Below, in pieces: positions 8,733-17,157 of a DNA stretch of 64,000 bases. The position numbers were made by a program, and so were the translations under genes. Positions within the stretch are counted from its first letter, which is position 1, and each line of letters starts with the position of its first letter. Below the pieces are notes generated by a model. The model saw nothing but the letters and a program-made list of their open reading frames with translations. It had not been told where the DNA came from and searched no databases. This DNA comes from CAVSJA01 sp963728145 (GTDB lineage Bacteria; Bacteroidota; Bacteroidia; Chitinophagales; Chitinophagaceae), in contig CAVSJA010000001.1 in assembly GCA_963728145.1 (NCBI GenBank), positions 372,001 to 436,000 on the forward strand, in the 5' to 3' direction.

Positions 8733-9383
8733 ATGCGAACAAGGATTAAAATTTGTTGTATGGCTTCTATCGAAGAAGCCAGACTCGCTATAAGTTGTGG
8801 CGCAGATGCGTTGGGTTTAGTTGGAAAAATGCCAAGTGGTCCCGGGCCAATCGAAGATGAATTGATTGCGACGATTGCTAAAACGATTCCTCCACCAATT
8901 GCTTCCTTTCTTTTAACGAGTGAACAACATTCGGAACAGATCATAGCCCATATTAAAAGAGTTGGTACAAATACGGTTCAAATCGTTGATGAATTGAGTG
9001 GTGGAACTTATAAACACATTCGCGAAGAATTACCAATGGTAAGGATTGTACAGGTGATCCATGTAACAGGAGAGGAGAGTATTGAGGATGCAATAAAAGT
9101 TTCAACACATGTTGATGCAATTCTTCTCGATAGCGGAAATCCTAAGGCGGCTGTTAAAACCCTGGGCGGCACAGGTAATGTTCATAATTGGGAAATCAGT
9201 CGCGAATTAGTGAAGGCAGTTAAACTGCCCGTATTTCTTGCAGGAGGATTGAATGCTGGCAATGTTCGTGAAGCAATTGAGAAAGTGAAACCCTTTGGAG
9301 TTGATATATGCAGTGGTGTGAGGTCAAATGGGAAATTGGATGAGGAAAAGCTACGCGCGTTCGTCACTGCTGTTAGAGATTAA
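8733..9383 (+). CDS. Phosphoribosylanthranilate isomerase-like protein (TrpF family)
   Basis: A 216-residue (beta/alpha)8-barrel protein of the TrpF family, which converts phosphoribosylanthranilate to the carboxyphenylamino deoxyribulose form in tryptophan synthesis. The start IKICCMAS matches the family KICG motif with the catalytic Cys (C8) kept but the next Gly replaced by Cys. LLDSGNP holds the expected catalytic Asp; VFLAGGLNAGNV and DICSGVR form the phosphate site, with SGVR instead of the usual SGVE. The VQLHG motif is also altered (VQIVDE). No trp genes are adjacent. It may be a functional orphan TrpF or a paralogue with another sugar-phosphate substrate. Confidence 0.7.
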   Translation: MRTRIKICCMASIEEARLAISCGADALGLVGKMPSGPGPIEDELIATIAKTIPPPIASFLLTSEQHSEQIIAHIKRVGTNTVQIVDELSGGTYKHIREELPMVRIVQVIHVTGEESIEDAIKVSTHVDAILLDSGNPKAAVKTLGGTGNVHNWEISRELVKAVKLPVFLAGGLNAGNVREAIEKVKPFGVDICSGVRSNGKLDEEKLRAFVTAVRD

Positions 9384-9434
9384 CGCCCCTCTGAGTCTTT
9401 CCCTTTCAAAAGGGAAGGGAGGATACAGAGAACT

Positions 9435-10406
9435 TCAAATTCGTTTCTTTATTTGTTTGATTATTCTCACCGCATGTTCCCTCGAATTCTCGATAAATAA
9501 CCGATGTGTATTCATCCCACCGCAAATCACACCTGCAAGAAAAACATTCTTCACGTTCGATTCATGAGTCTTCTCATCATACAATGGTTTTCTTACTGCA
9601 TCGCGGCTCAATTGAATTCCGATTCTTTTTAAAAAACCAAGATCTGGTTGGTAACCGGTAAGCGAAAGCACCCAATCGTTAGGAATTATTTTATTTCCTT
9701 CCGGAGTTTGAATGATCACTTCCCGTTCTTTTATTTCCAGAACTTTCGAATGATAATGCGCTCTTATAGATCCTTCTTTGATCCGGTTCTCGATATCGGG
9801 CCTAACCCAATACTTCACGCGTTCCCCGATTTTGTCCCCGCGAATGATCATGGTTACATCTGCCCCTTTGCGCCAGGTTTCCAACGCTGCATCTACTGCT
9901 GAGTTATTCGCTCCAACAATTACCAGTTTTTGAAAAGAATAAAAATGCGGGTCTTTGTAGTAATGACTCACTTTTGGAAGCTCTTCACCGGGTACACTCA
10001 GTGAATAAGGTATATCATAAAACCCGGTTGCTATGATGATGTGATCAGTGAAATAGATTTTCCTGGAAGATCTTACTTTGAATTTCTTTCCTTCCTTCTT
10101 AATTCCGGTCACTTTTTCAAAGAGTCGAATATTCAATTCATGTGAGCTGGCAACTCTACGATAATATTCCAATGCTTCGGGGCGCGTGGGTTTGGCATTA
10201 TTGGAAACGAAGGGAACTTTACCGATCTCCAGTCTTTCAGAAGTTGAAAAAAAGGTCATGTTTTGCGGGTAATGATAAAGCGAATTGACCAGGCATCCTT
10301 TTTCGAGAATCAGGTAATCGATCCCTGCCTTTTTCGCTTCGATTCCACATGCCATTCCGATTGGACCGCCGCCAATAATAATTATAGGGAAGTAGTTAGG
10401 GCTCAA
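9435..10406 (-). CDS. ypdA: YpdA family bacillithiol disulfide reductase-like flavoprotein
   Basis: A 323-residue FAD/NADPH oxidoreductase. The N-terminal FAD motif is IIIGGGPIGMACG (residues 9-21), a second nucleotide-binding motif IVGANNSAVDAA lies near residue 163, and a C-terminal FLAGVICGG matches the family. Length and sequence fit YpdA/Bdr, which reduces bacillithiol disulfide in Firmicutes and Bacteroidota. There is no CxxC redox pair of the thioredoxin reductase type, as expected for YpdA. The gene stands alone and is preceded by a structured region with an intrinsic terminator (10459-10629). Confidence 0.85.
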   Translation of the reverse strand: MSPNYFPIIIIGGGPIGMACGIEAKKAGIDYLILEKGCLVNSLYHYPQNMTFFSTSERLEIGKVPFVSNNAKPTRPEALEYYRRVASSHELNIRLFEKVTGIKKEGKKFKVRSSRKIYFTDHIIIATGFYDIPYSLSVPGEELPKVSHYYKDPHFYSFQKLVIVGANNSAVDAALETWRKGADVTMIIRGDKIGERVKYWVRPDIENRIKEGSIRAHYHSKVLEIKEREVIIQTPEGNKIIPNDWVLSLTGYQPDLGFLKRIGIQLSRDAVRKPLYDEKTHESNVKNVFLAGVICGGMNTHRLFIENSREHAVRIIKQIKKRI

Positions 10407-10458
10407 TAGTTTTTTTGGTAAAGATAATTAACGGGGATATGTGTTGAGGTTAGATAGG

Positions 10459-10488
10459 AAAACAAAGGCGAGTATTGAAATACCCGCC
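10459..10488 (-). terminator. Intrinsic terminator before ypdA
   Basis: The minus strand reads GGCGGGTATT-TC-AATACTCGCC, followed by CTTTGTTTT. The helix is nearly perfect and a U-rich tail follows. It lies upstream of ypdA and downstream of the LytTR gene. Confidence 0.7.
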
Positions 10489-10629
10489 GTCCTCAAAACT
10501 GCTTTAAAATGTCCTCCGGTTGCAGTAACAGTCACATGAGTGAAGATCCCCGGAGGCACTCAAAACCAAAGTCTGGCCCGTCAACTGGTTTTCCTTAATA
10601 CAGCTTATAGGTCCATGGGAGCCGGGCCA
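10459..10629 (-). ncRNA. Candidate structured RNA (leader/riboswitch-like or small RNA) upstream of ypdA
   Basis: On the minus strand the 398-nt gap 10407-10804 contains successive helices. Stem 1 pairs TGGCCCG (10629-10623) with CGGGCCA (10580-10574), with an inner AGCTG/CAGTT helix. Stem 2 pairs CCTCCGG (10556-10550) with CCGGAGG (10519-10513), with an inner TCAC-TCAT-GTGA hairpin. A strong intrinsic terminator follows. The order, structured domain then terminator about 50 nt before a start codon, is that of a transcription-attenuating leader; a free small RNA is equally possible. I do not recognise the family. The rest of the gap shows nothing clear. Confidence 0.45.
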
Positions 10630-10804
10630 AATAATTTATTAATTAGATTAAAAACCAATATTAAATGCTGCTTTGACATTCATCCAAATCATCATATAGA
10701 CGAATTAGACATATGAAGGAAGGAAACCAGGTACAAAAAGCAATTTAACCCGTGATCGCAGTAGTTAATAGGGTGAAAATTGACTTTTTGGTCTGCCCCG
10801 ACGT

Positions 10805-11518
10805 TTAAGAAGAATGGTTTTCAAGAATTGATTGTACCAATTCCTTATAACTTCTCCCAATAGGGATTTGTTTCCCCTGGATTTCAATGTCAGTAGCTGA
10901 ATAGGCGTCAATTTTATTTCGGGCAACGATAAATGAACGGTGAACGCGAAGAAAATCCCCCTTAGAAAGCAATTCTTCTATTTCGCCCAATTGAAATTTT
11001 GTGAGAATGCTTTTCTCTTTAGTGAAGATGCGGACATACTCTTTCAAACTTTCTATATACAAAACTTCATCCAGATAGACCTTAATTCTTTTTTTACTCA
11101 CATTGAAAAACATGAAAGCCCGCTCGTTAACGGTTGCGACCTGACGGATGGAATTAACAACCGGAGATTGCCTCAACTTATTTACGGCCATAAGAAACCG
11201 GCTAAATTCTATGGGCTTCAAAAGGTAATCAACAACATTGAGTTCATATCCTTCCAATGCATACTCATGATATGCTGAAGTGATGATAATCGAAGGAGGA
11301 TTCTTGAGTGTCCTAACAAAATCTAGGCCCTTCAACTTAGGTAAATGAATGTCGAGAAAAAGAAGATCGATCTTTTCTTTCTGAAGAAATTCCATGGCAT
11401 AGATCGCATCCACACAAATCCCTTTCAATTCAAGAAATGGAACTTGTTGCACGTAATCCTGCAACACTTCAGCAGCAAGTGGTTCATCTTCGACAATAAG
11501 ACAGCTATATCGTTGCAT
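10805..11518 (-). CDS. LytTR family response regulator
   Basis: A 237-residue response regulator: receiver domain (1-120, phospho-acceptor D56 in LLFLDIHLP, acidic pair ED at 10-11) followed by a LytTR DNA-binding domain (about 135-235, with YIESLKEYVRIFT and FLRVHRSFIV). Regulators of this family bind direct repeats and act with membrane histidine kinases of the LytS type. Its start overlaps the end of the kinase gene at 11505-12569 by 14 bp, which indicates translational coupling. The target genes are unknown; the divergent PD40 gene at 12773 is a candidate. Confidence 0.92.
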   Translation of the reverse strand: MQRYSCLIVEDEPLAAEVLQDYVQQVPFLELKGICVDAIYAMEFLQKEKIDLLFLDIHLPKLKGLDFVRTLKNPPSIIITSAYHEYALEGYELNVVDYLLKPIEFSRFLMAVNKLRQSPVVNSIRQVATVNERAFMFFNVSKKRIKVYLDEVLYIESLKEYVRIFTKEKSILTKFQLGEIEELLSKGDFLRVHRSFIVARNKIDAYSATDIEIQGKQIPIGRSYKELVQSILENHSS

Positions 11519-12569
11519 AACTATTTAGATTAATGGAAAGGTTCACAAGAAAACGGTTAGTCCCGTTCTTTACCTGTAAAGCATGATCCGCGTATATCAG
11601 TTCTAATTGTCGCCTTACATTTCCCAGGCCGATATTCTCTTTGACCAATCCTTCATTGTGATCTTCCTTCGAATTCTCCACGATGAAATTCAGGATTCCT
11701 TTTTCAAGGGTCAGATCAATATTTATAAATGAATTGAATCTTGTTTCACTGGCACCATGTTTAAAGGCATTTTCAATAAAGGGTAGCAGGATCAATGGCA
11801 CGATAGGAGTGGCTGCATTATCAATTCTCTTGTTAAATGAGACCGAGAGGCGCTCATTATAACGTATTCGCTCCAGCTCTAAATAATCCTCCAGTATCCG
11901 GATATCTTCTTCAATCGAGATCCTGTCCTTTCTCGATTCATACAACATGAACCTTAAGATCTTTGACAATTTCATTACAACATCCGCTGTTTCGTCGGAT
12001 TTTTTTCTCGCCAGTGCGTAGATATTGTTGAGGGTATTGAAAAGAAAATGCGGATTAGTCTGCGTGCGCAGGAATTTAAGCTCTGCCTCCAATCTTTCTT
12101 TATGGAGGTTCTTTTCCCTTTCTCTTCCCTGCAAATAAAGTCTGAACAATTTGATTGCGACAGCTCCGCCTGCCACAAAACCTATATCCAGCAAGGAGGA
12201 AAGAATTCGCTTGGGTTCCAGCACTGCCATTTCTTCCCAGGCTTCCGCATACAGAACTCTATTGATTGGAAAATGAACCAGTAGTCGATGAATCAATATC
12301 GAAGCCACCAGCACCAATGTCATTTCAGAAAAAATTCTTAGGTACGAGGTTTCTCTTTTCTGTAACCGGGGAATTGAAACGTAAAGGATAAAATAAACCA
12401 GTATGAACTTTGGAATGAGCAGTAACAGATCGCTTTTCAAGGCGATCATAAAAACCTCCCAATCTCTTTTTGCTGCAAAGGAAGAACGAATCCACGCATA
12501 CTCCATAATAGTATCCTCAACCAGGTAGGCAAACCAAAAAGCTAAATGGAGCAGGAATCGTTTATTCAT
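11505..12569 (-). CDS. LytS-type sensor histidine kinase (His_kinase family)
   Basis: A 354-residue membrane kinase with four likely transmembrane segments in residues 5-145, then a His_kinase domain with the phospho-acceptor motif NPHFLFN (H174) and an HATPase domain (PLILLPFIENAFKHG N-box, NIGLGNVRRQL G-box). There is no extracellular sensing domain of note, so the stimulus may act in the membrane. It forms a two-gene unit with the overlapping LytTR regulator. A second, similar pair lies at 13882-15600. Confidence 0.92.
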   Translation of the reverse strand: MNKRFLLHLAFWFAYLVEDTIMEYAWIRSSFAAKRDWEVFMIALKSDLLLLIPKFILVYFILYVSIPRLQKRETSYLRIFSEMTLVLVASILIHRLLVHFPINRVLYAEAWEEMAVLEPKRILSSLLDIGFVAGGAVAIKLFRLYLQGREREKNLHKERLEAELKFLRTQTNPHFLFNTLNNIYALARKKSDETADVVMKLSKILRFMLYESRKDRISIEEDIRILEDYLELERIRYNERLSVSFNKRIDNAATPIVPLILLPFIENAFKHGASETRFNSFINIDLTLEKGILNFIVENSKEDHNEGLVKENIGLGNVRRQLELIYADHALQVKNGTNRFLVNLSINLNSYATI

Positions 12570-12772
12570 ATTTTCATAAAAATCGGGAAAAAGGCCAGTT
12601 TATTATATAATTGAGTATCGATGGCATTCTTAGCCTTATGAATAACTCAAATCTCCCTATGAAACACAGGAAACAAGCCTGATATGCGTTTAATAATAAC
12701 CATAACTTCACTCGTAGACTTGATGACTCAGCCCGGGAATTCTTCTCTATTTTCATTCAACAATTAATAGTC

Positions 12773-13744
12773 ATGCACTCCAAAACTATCTTTTCCATCG
12801 TAGTTGCCAGCTTAATGATCAATCAGCTTACGACTGCTCAACAAACAATCAATTTTAAAAAAATAACTTCCACGGTTGAATTGTTTGGCACCGGGACAAT
12901 CAGCACAGGTATGAACGAAAGAGACTTTGCTCTTTCACCAGATGGGAACGAGCTCTTTTATAGTGTCCAGGTTCAACCCTCACTATTTCATGCTATCATA
13001 ACGATGAAAAAAGATCATAATGGAAAATGGTCAAAGCCTGAAGTTGCCGCCTTTTCCGGCCATTATAGTGATTTGGAACCAGCCTATTCTCCCGATGGAA
13101 ACTGGCTTTACTTTTCTTCCAATCGTCCACTTAACGGAGATAAACCAAAGGATTTTGATATTTGGAGGGTTGAGAAAATCAATGGAGCCTGGTCAAACCC
13201 AAAACCTATAGTCGAGATCAATACTTCGGCCAATGAATATTATCCTTCAGTGAGCGCAAGCGGGAATATTTATTTTACTGCTGAATACAAGAATGGCATT
13301 GGAAGGGAAGATATATATTGTTCGAAATGGGAAAATGGACAATTTCTTACACCAGTTCCATTAGATACCAATGTCAATTCAAAGACTTATGAATTCAATG
13401 CCTTTGTTTCACCTGATGAACATTTCATTTTATTTAGTTCATACGGAAGGCCGGATGACAAGGGCAGGGGAGATCTTTATATCAGCATTAAAAATCAAGA
13501 GGGAAAATGGCAGCCTGCAAAAAACCTGGCAATGTTGAATTCGGATAGACTAGACTATTGTCCATTTGTAAGTTTCGATAAGAAAATACTTTTTTTCACC
13601 AGCGAAAAGCATCTTTTGCCCTCCAGTTATAATGGCAAAGCTGTCACCTATGCGGCCCTTCAGAAAGTTTCCTCCGATCCAATGAATGGGGGAGGGAATG
13701 TGTACTGGATCAGCTGGGAGACAGTGCTGCAGAGCTTAAAGTAA
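12773..13744 (+). CDS. Secreted PD40 (TolB-like beta-propeller) protein
   Basis: A 323-residue exported protein with a signal peptide ending near LTTAQQ and repeated WD40-like PD40 motifs: FALSPDGNELFYS, AYSPDGNWLYFSSNRP, SVSASGNIYFTAE, FVSPDEHFILFSS and FVSFDKKILFFTS. Such propellers bind proteins or ligands in the periplasm. It sits between two LytTR/LytS pairs and is divergent from the first, which suggests one of them controls it. The stop codon abuts a repeat array. Confidence 0.82.
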   Translation: MHSKTIFSIVVASLMINQLTTAQQTINFKKITSTVELFGTGTISTGMNERDFALSPDGNELFYSVQVQPSLFHAIITMKKDHNGKWSKPEVAAFSGHYSDLEPAYSPDGNWLYFSSNRPLNGDKPKDFDIWRVEKINGAWSNPKPIVEINTSANEYYPSVSASGNIYFTAEYKNGIGREDIYCSKWENGQFLTPVPLDTNVNSKTYEFNAFVSPDEHFILFSSYGRPDDKGRGDLYISIKNQEGKWQPAKNLAMLNSDRLDYCPFVSFDKKILFFTSEKHLLPSSYNGKAVTYAALQKVSSDPMNGGGNVYWISWETVLQSLK

Positions 13745-13881
13745 TTGGTTCGGTTTGGCGTTTGGAGTTTGGAGTTTGGCGCGCTGCCGCAGTTTGAAAT
13801 GCCCTTTCGAATTCAAGCTTACCAAATTCAAAAAGGCCATTTGCACTAAAGAACGCCAAACGCCAAACACCAAACGCCAAA
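13745..13881. repeat. 7-bp word array (TTTGGCG/GCCAAAC family) with facing arms
   Basis: TTTGGCG, TTTGGAG, TTTGGAG, TTTGGCG (13752-13783) face GCCAAAC, GCCAAAC, ACCAAAC, GCCAAAC (about 13853-13881). The array fills the convergent gap exactly: it begins after the stop of the PD40 gene and ends at the TAG stop of the LytTR gene. Confidence 0.87.
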
Positions 13882-14580
13882 CTATTTTTTCAGGAGCTTA
13901 TCACTCACAATCTTCTCCATCACTTCTTCCTTCAGGTATTTCGAAACCGGCACCTGCATCTTTCCTATATTTAGCGTGTTTCCTTCAATGGATTGAATGG
14001 CCCGGATATTGACCAGCCATGACTTGTGCGGTTGTATGAACTGTTGAGCGGGCAATTTTTCCTGCATTGATTTGAGCGTGGAATGAACGATCAATTTCTT
14101 TTGTGAAGTTTGAATAGCGACGTAGTTTTCCTTTGCTTCCACAAATAAGATCTCGTCGAACTGGACCTTTTCCAATCGGCTGTCGGCCTTTACAAATAAA
14201 TAGTTTTCTGAAGGATTCTCCTTTGCACGGAAGTAATCATGCGCTTTGTTTGCAGATTTGAGAAATCGCTCGAATGAAATCGGCTTTAATAAGTAATCCA
14301 ATACATCCAGTTCATATCCCTGGATCGCGTATTGTTCATAAGCTGTTGTGAATATTACTTTAGGTGAAGAAGGAAGCGTTTTTAGAAATTCAATACCGGT
14401 CATGTATGGCATTTCAATGTCCAGGAACAGGAGATCAGTTGGCTTCTGAGCTAAAAGGGAATTCAATTGTAAAACATTTTCGCATTCGCCATTTAAATGG
14501 AGAAAATCAATTTTTTCTACATAACCCTGTAGTCCCTTACGCGCAACGGGCTCGTCATCTGTTATAATGCAAGTGATCAT
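13882..14580 (-). CDS. LytTR family response regulator
   Basis: A 232-residue regulator with a receiver domain (D54 in LLFLDIEMP) and a LytTR DNA-binding domain (FVEAKENYVAIQTS, FIQPHKSWLVN). The kinase gene ends 10 nt upstream (14590), so the two are cotranscribed. It is a paralogue of the regulator at 10805-11518. The TAG stop is contiguous with the TTTGGCG repeat array. Confidence 0.92.
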   Translation of the reverse strand: MITCIITDDEPVARKGLQGYVEKIDFLHLNGECENVLQLNSLLAQKPTDLLFLDIEMPYMTGIEFLKTLPSSPKVIFTTAYEQYAIQGYELDVLDYLLKPISFERFLKSANKAHDYFRAKENPSENYLFVKADSRLEKVQFDEILFVEAKENYVAIQTSQKKLIVHSTLKSMQEKLPAQQFIQPHKSWLVNIRAIQSIEGNTLNIGKMQVPVSKYLKEEVMEKIVSDKLLKK

Positions 14581-14589
14581 TTCAGTTTA

Positions 14590-15600
14590 TTACAATTCGA
14601 GATTCATTTCCGCTTCAAACCATCCATCCTTCTTATGGATTCTTAATTGATGCTTTCCAGGATATAAAAGTTCCAGTCTTCTTTTTAAGTTTTCTAAACC
14701 AATCCCACCTGATTTATTTTGATAGCTTTCCACTGGAATATTATTTCCAACAAAAAAATGGATGCCCTTTGCATCAGGCTCGGCTTTTATTCTTATCGCA
14801 TAGTCCCCACCCACGTATTTAAATGCATTCTCAACAAGCGGCAATAACAGTAACGGATAAACATTCTGACCATTCCAATTTGAATTGAAATCAATATCCA
14901 GCTTCAATTTTTCCGAACTGCGTACCTTCTGTAATTCGATGAAGTTTTTCAAATACTCGAGCTCCTGGCCGACGGATACAGTTTGTTGCTGGTCGTACAA
15001 TTGGTATCGTAATAATTCAGAAAACTTTTCAATGCTTTTCTTGGCGTCTGGAACACTTTCATCCATCTGAAAATAGACTGTATTCAACGCATTGAACAAA
15101 AAATGCGGATGATATTGCGCTTTGAGAAATTTCAGTTCTGTTTGTAAGTGATCATTTTGCATTCGTTCCAGCTTGAGCTGATTTTCCACATATGCTTTAA
15201 GCAACCGTTTACTTCTTACCGCCATATAATAAATGATAGAGAAGAAGGAAGGCACTGAGTAGATAACTGCGACATCACCCCAGGAAAGACCATCATCGGT
15301 TAATGCAGCCATTGGAACGATGGTAATACTCATAATCAACTCAGTGAAAAGCCAGATCCAGAAAATCTCTTTCAATATGGCTTGATAATTTGAACTTTTA
15401 CGTTCAAAGTGTTCAAGTACCTTCTGATAAGTGAAGAATAAAATATATCCTGTGGCAATCGTTGTGCCTACTTCTATTGCGGTGATCGTCCAATCTCTCT
15501 CCCAAAAATTGAATTCTGCCACCGTATCATTGATCAGGCGGATCGTTATATAATTGGCTAAACCAAATAAACCAGGAAATATATACTTCCAGAATTTCAT
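14590..15600 (-). CDS. LytS-type sensor histidine kinase
   Basis: A 336-residue kinase with four hydrophobic segments in residues 8-130, a coiled stretch (ENQLKLERMQNDHLQTELK), the HPHFLFN phospho-acceptor motif (H166) and an HATPase domain (LLLLPLVENAFKYVGG, GGIGLENLKRRLELLY). It pairs with the LytTR gene downstream. The membrane part differs from that of the first kinase, so the two systems probably sense different signals. Confidence 0.92.
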   Translation of the reverse strand: MKFWKYIFPGLFGLANYITIRLINDTVAEFNFWERDWTITAIEVGTTIATGYILFFTYQKVLEHFERKSSNYQAILKEIFWIWLFTELIMSITIVPMAALTDDGLSWGDVAVIYSVPSFFSIIYYMAVRSKRLLKAYVENQLKLERMQNDHLQTELKFLKAQYHPHFLFNALNTVYFQMDESVPDAKKSIEKFSELLRYQLYDQQQTVSVGQELEYLKNFIELQKVRSSEKLKLDIDFNSNWNGQNVYPLLLLPLVENAFKYVGGDYAIRIKAEPDAKGIHFFVGNNIPVESYQNKSGGIGLENLKRRLELLYPGKHQLRIHKKDGWFEAEMNLEL

Positions 15601-15713
15601 CGGTGGGAAGGTAATAAATTCAATAGCATCCAGGTGATCGGGTCAAACTTAACTATGGCCAATCGATTCTATCGGCGTTTTTTGACCAATGGACAATAGT
15701 TTTTGACAACAGG

Positions 15714-16982
15714 TCACTGGAGTGCGCTGATCTTTTTTTGAAGAAGGTTTTTCTCTGCTGCCGATTGGGTTAATCGCATTGCTTGCTGGTAGTATTCCTT
15801 CGCTTTATAGCGATCGTCCAGTTTATTATAGAATTCCCCCAGCGTTGCAGGAAGTAGATAATACTTTTCGATTGTGTTTTTTGCGGGGATCATTTCAATT
15901 GCCTCGATTCCTGCCCTGGGGCCGTAAACTTCGGCTACTGCGACGGCGCGATTTAGTGCAACGATTGGGGATGGGTCTAATTCATACAAAAGGTTATAAA
16001 GAAGAAGGATTTTGTTCCAGTTTGTTCTTTCATAAGATGATATCCGCATATGTTCCCAGGCAATGCCGGCCTGCAAATGATAAATACTTAAGGAGTCTGC
16101 CGGAACGGAAGCATCCAGGAATTCGATGGCTTTATTAATAAGATCTTTATTCCATAATTTCCGATCCTGATCTTTCAATAATAGAATATTTCCTTCCTTA
16201 TCCTGTCTTGCATCAGTACGTGCATAGGTGAAGTACATTAGTGCAAGCAATGCAGATACTTTTGGGTCCCGGGTCTTAGGATGCTGAACCAATAATAAGG
16301 CAAGGCGAAGGGCTTCGTCCAAAAGATCTTTCCTGATCAGGGCTTCATGATGCGTTGAATTGTATCCTTCATTAAATAAAAGGTAGATCGCAGTTAATAT
16401 ATTATCGAGACGATCGCCGGTTTGAAGAAGATCGGGAACAAGAAATTCAATTTTTTGTTCGCGAAATTGTTGTCTGGCCCGATACAATCTTTTTTCAATC
16501 GTATCATTACTGCAGATAAAGGCCCTCGCGATTTCGCCGATACTGAATCCGCAAAGTGTTTTTAGAATAAGCGCAACCTGGGATTCTATTGGAAGGGAAG
16601 GATGACAACAGGTAAACATCATTCGCAGTTGATCATCGGCAATATCCTGCCTGTTCATTAACTCATTTACAAGAGGGGCAAGGCTATACTCCGAGTTCAA
16701 TAGAGTACTGATGCTCTTTTCATATTGCAATCTGGTTTTTTGTTTGCGGATGATATCAAGAGCCTGATTTTTTGCAACCCGAAACAACCACGCGGAAGGA
16801 TTATCTGGTATTCCACGATATTTCCAGCTATCCATCGCCTTTATCAATGTGTCCTGAACAACATCTTCGGCCATTTGCAAATTGTGCGGACCAAATATTC
16901 CGGTCAACACAGCAACCAGTTTACCTGACTCGCGACGGAACAGGTGGTCGACAGTGGCTTCTATTTGCGATTGGCCGTTCAT
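15714..16982 (-). CDS. ECF RNA polymerase sigma factor, ECF42-type with C-terminal TPR-like extension
   Basis: A 422-residue sigma factor. Region 2 (about 15-85; AEDVVQDTLIKAMDSW, NPSAWLFRVAKNQALDIIR) and region 4 (FSIGEIARAFICSNDTIEKRL, about 155-190) are followed by a long helical, TPR-like domain of about 200 residues (DUF6596-like). This layout is that of the ECF42 group, which is not controlled by an anti-sigma factor but genetically linked to DGPF/YCII proteins. One such gene lies just upstream (17158-17508). I chose ATG 16982 (MNGQSQIE) because the 20 codons before it run into an inverted repeat. Confidence 0.88.
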   Translation of the reverse strand: MNGQSQIEATVDHLFRRESGKLVAVLTGIFGPHNLQMAEDVVQDTLIKAMDSWKYRGIPDNPSAWLFRVAKNQALDIIRKQKTRLQYEKSISTLLNSEYSLAPLVNELMNRQDIADDQLRMMFTCCHPSLPIESQVALILKTLCGFSIGEIARAFICSNDTIEKRLYRARQQFREQKIEFLVPDLLQTGDRLDNILTAIYLLFNEGYNSTHHEALIRKDLLDEALRLALLLVQHPKTRDPKVSALLALMYFTYARTDARQDKEGNILLLKDQDRKLWNKDLINKAIEFLDASVPADSLSIYHLQAGIAWEHMRISSYERTNWNKILLLYNLLYELDPSPIVALNRAVAVAEVYGPRAGIEAIEMIPAKNTIEKYYLLPATLGEFYNKLDDRYKAKEYYQQAMRLTQSAAEKNLLQKKISALQ

Positions 16983-17002
16983 CGTTAAAGGAGAAATTAC
17001 AG

Positions 17003-17155
17003 GGGAGAATTGAATATCCAACAAAGAACATGGAATTTTCAATTACGAAGTAAAGGACCAAATTCTAAATGCTAAAACTGACCATTAACTTGGACGTTCG
17101 ACATTCCATGTTCCACGTTGGATATTGTATTAACACTTCAATATTCTCCCTTCTA
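17003..17155. repeat. Inverted repeat between ECF42 and DGPF genes
   Basis: GGGGAGAATTGAATATCCAA plus AACATGGAA (about 17003-17036) face TTCCATGTTCC, TTGGATATTG and TTCAATATTCTCCC (about 17105-17155), an imperfect match. It is not made of short tandem words like the other arrays. It sits between the DGPF stop and the sigma factor start, so it could end the DGPF transcript or tune sigma expression. Confidence 0.6.
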
Positions 17156-17157
17156 CA

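Noticed and set aside
10501..10590. Plus-strand 29-residue peptide frame (MSSGCSNSH...)
   Set aside because: No promoter, and the base pairing of the candidate RNA better explains the sequence.
12574..12756. 60-codon frame in the gap between kinase and PD40 gene
   Set aside because: No start context, no family resemblance and it covers the promoter region.
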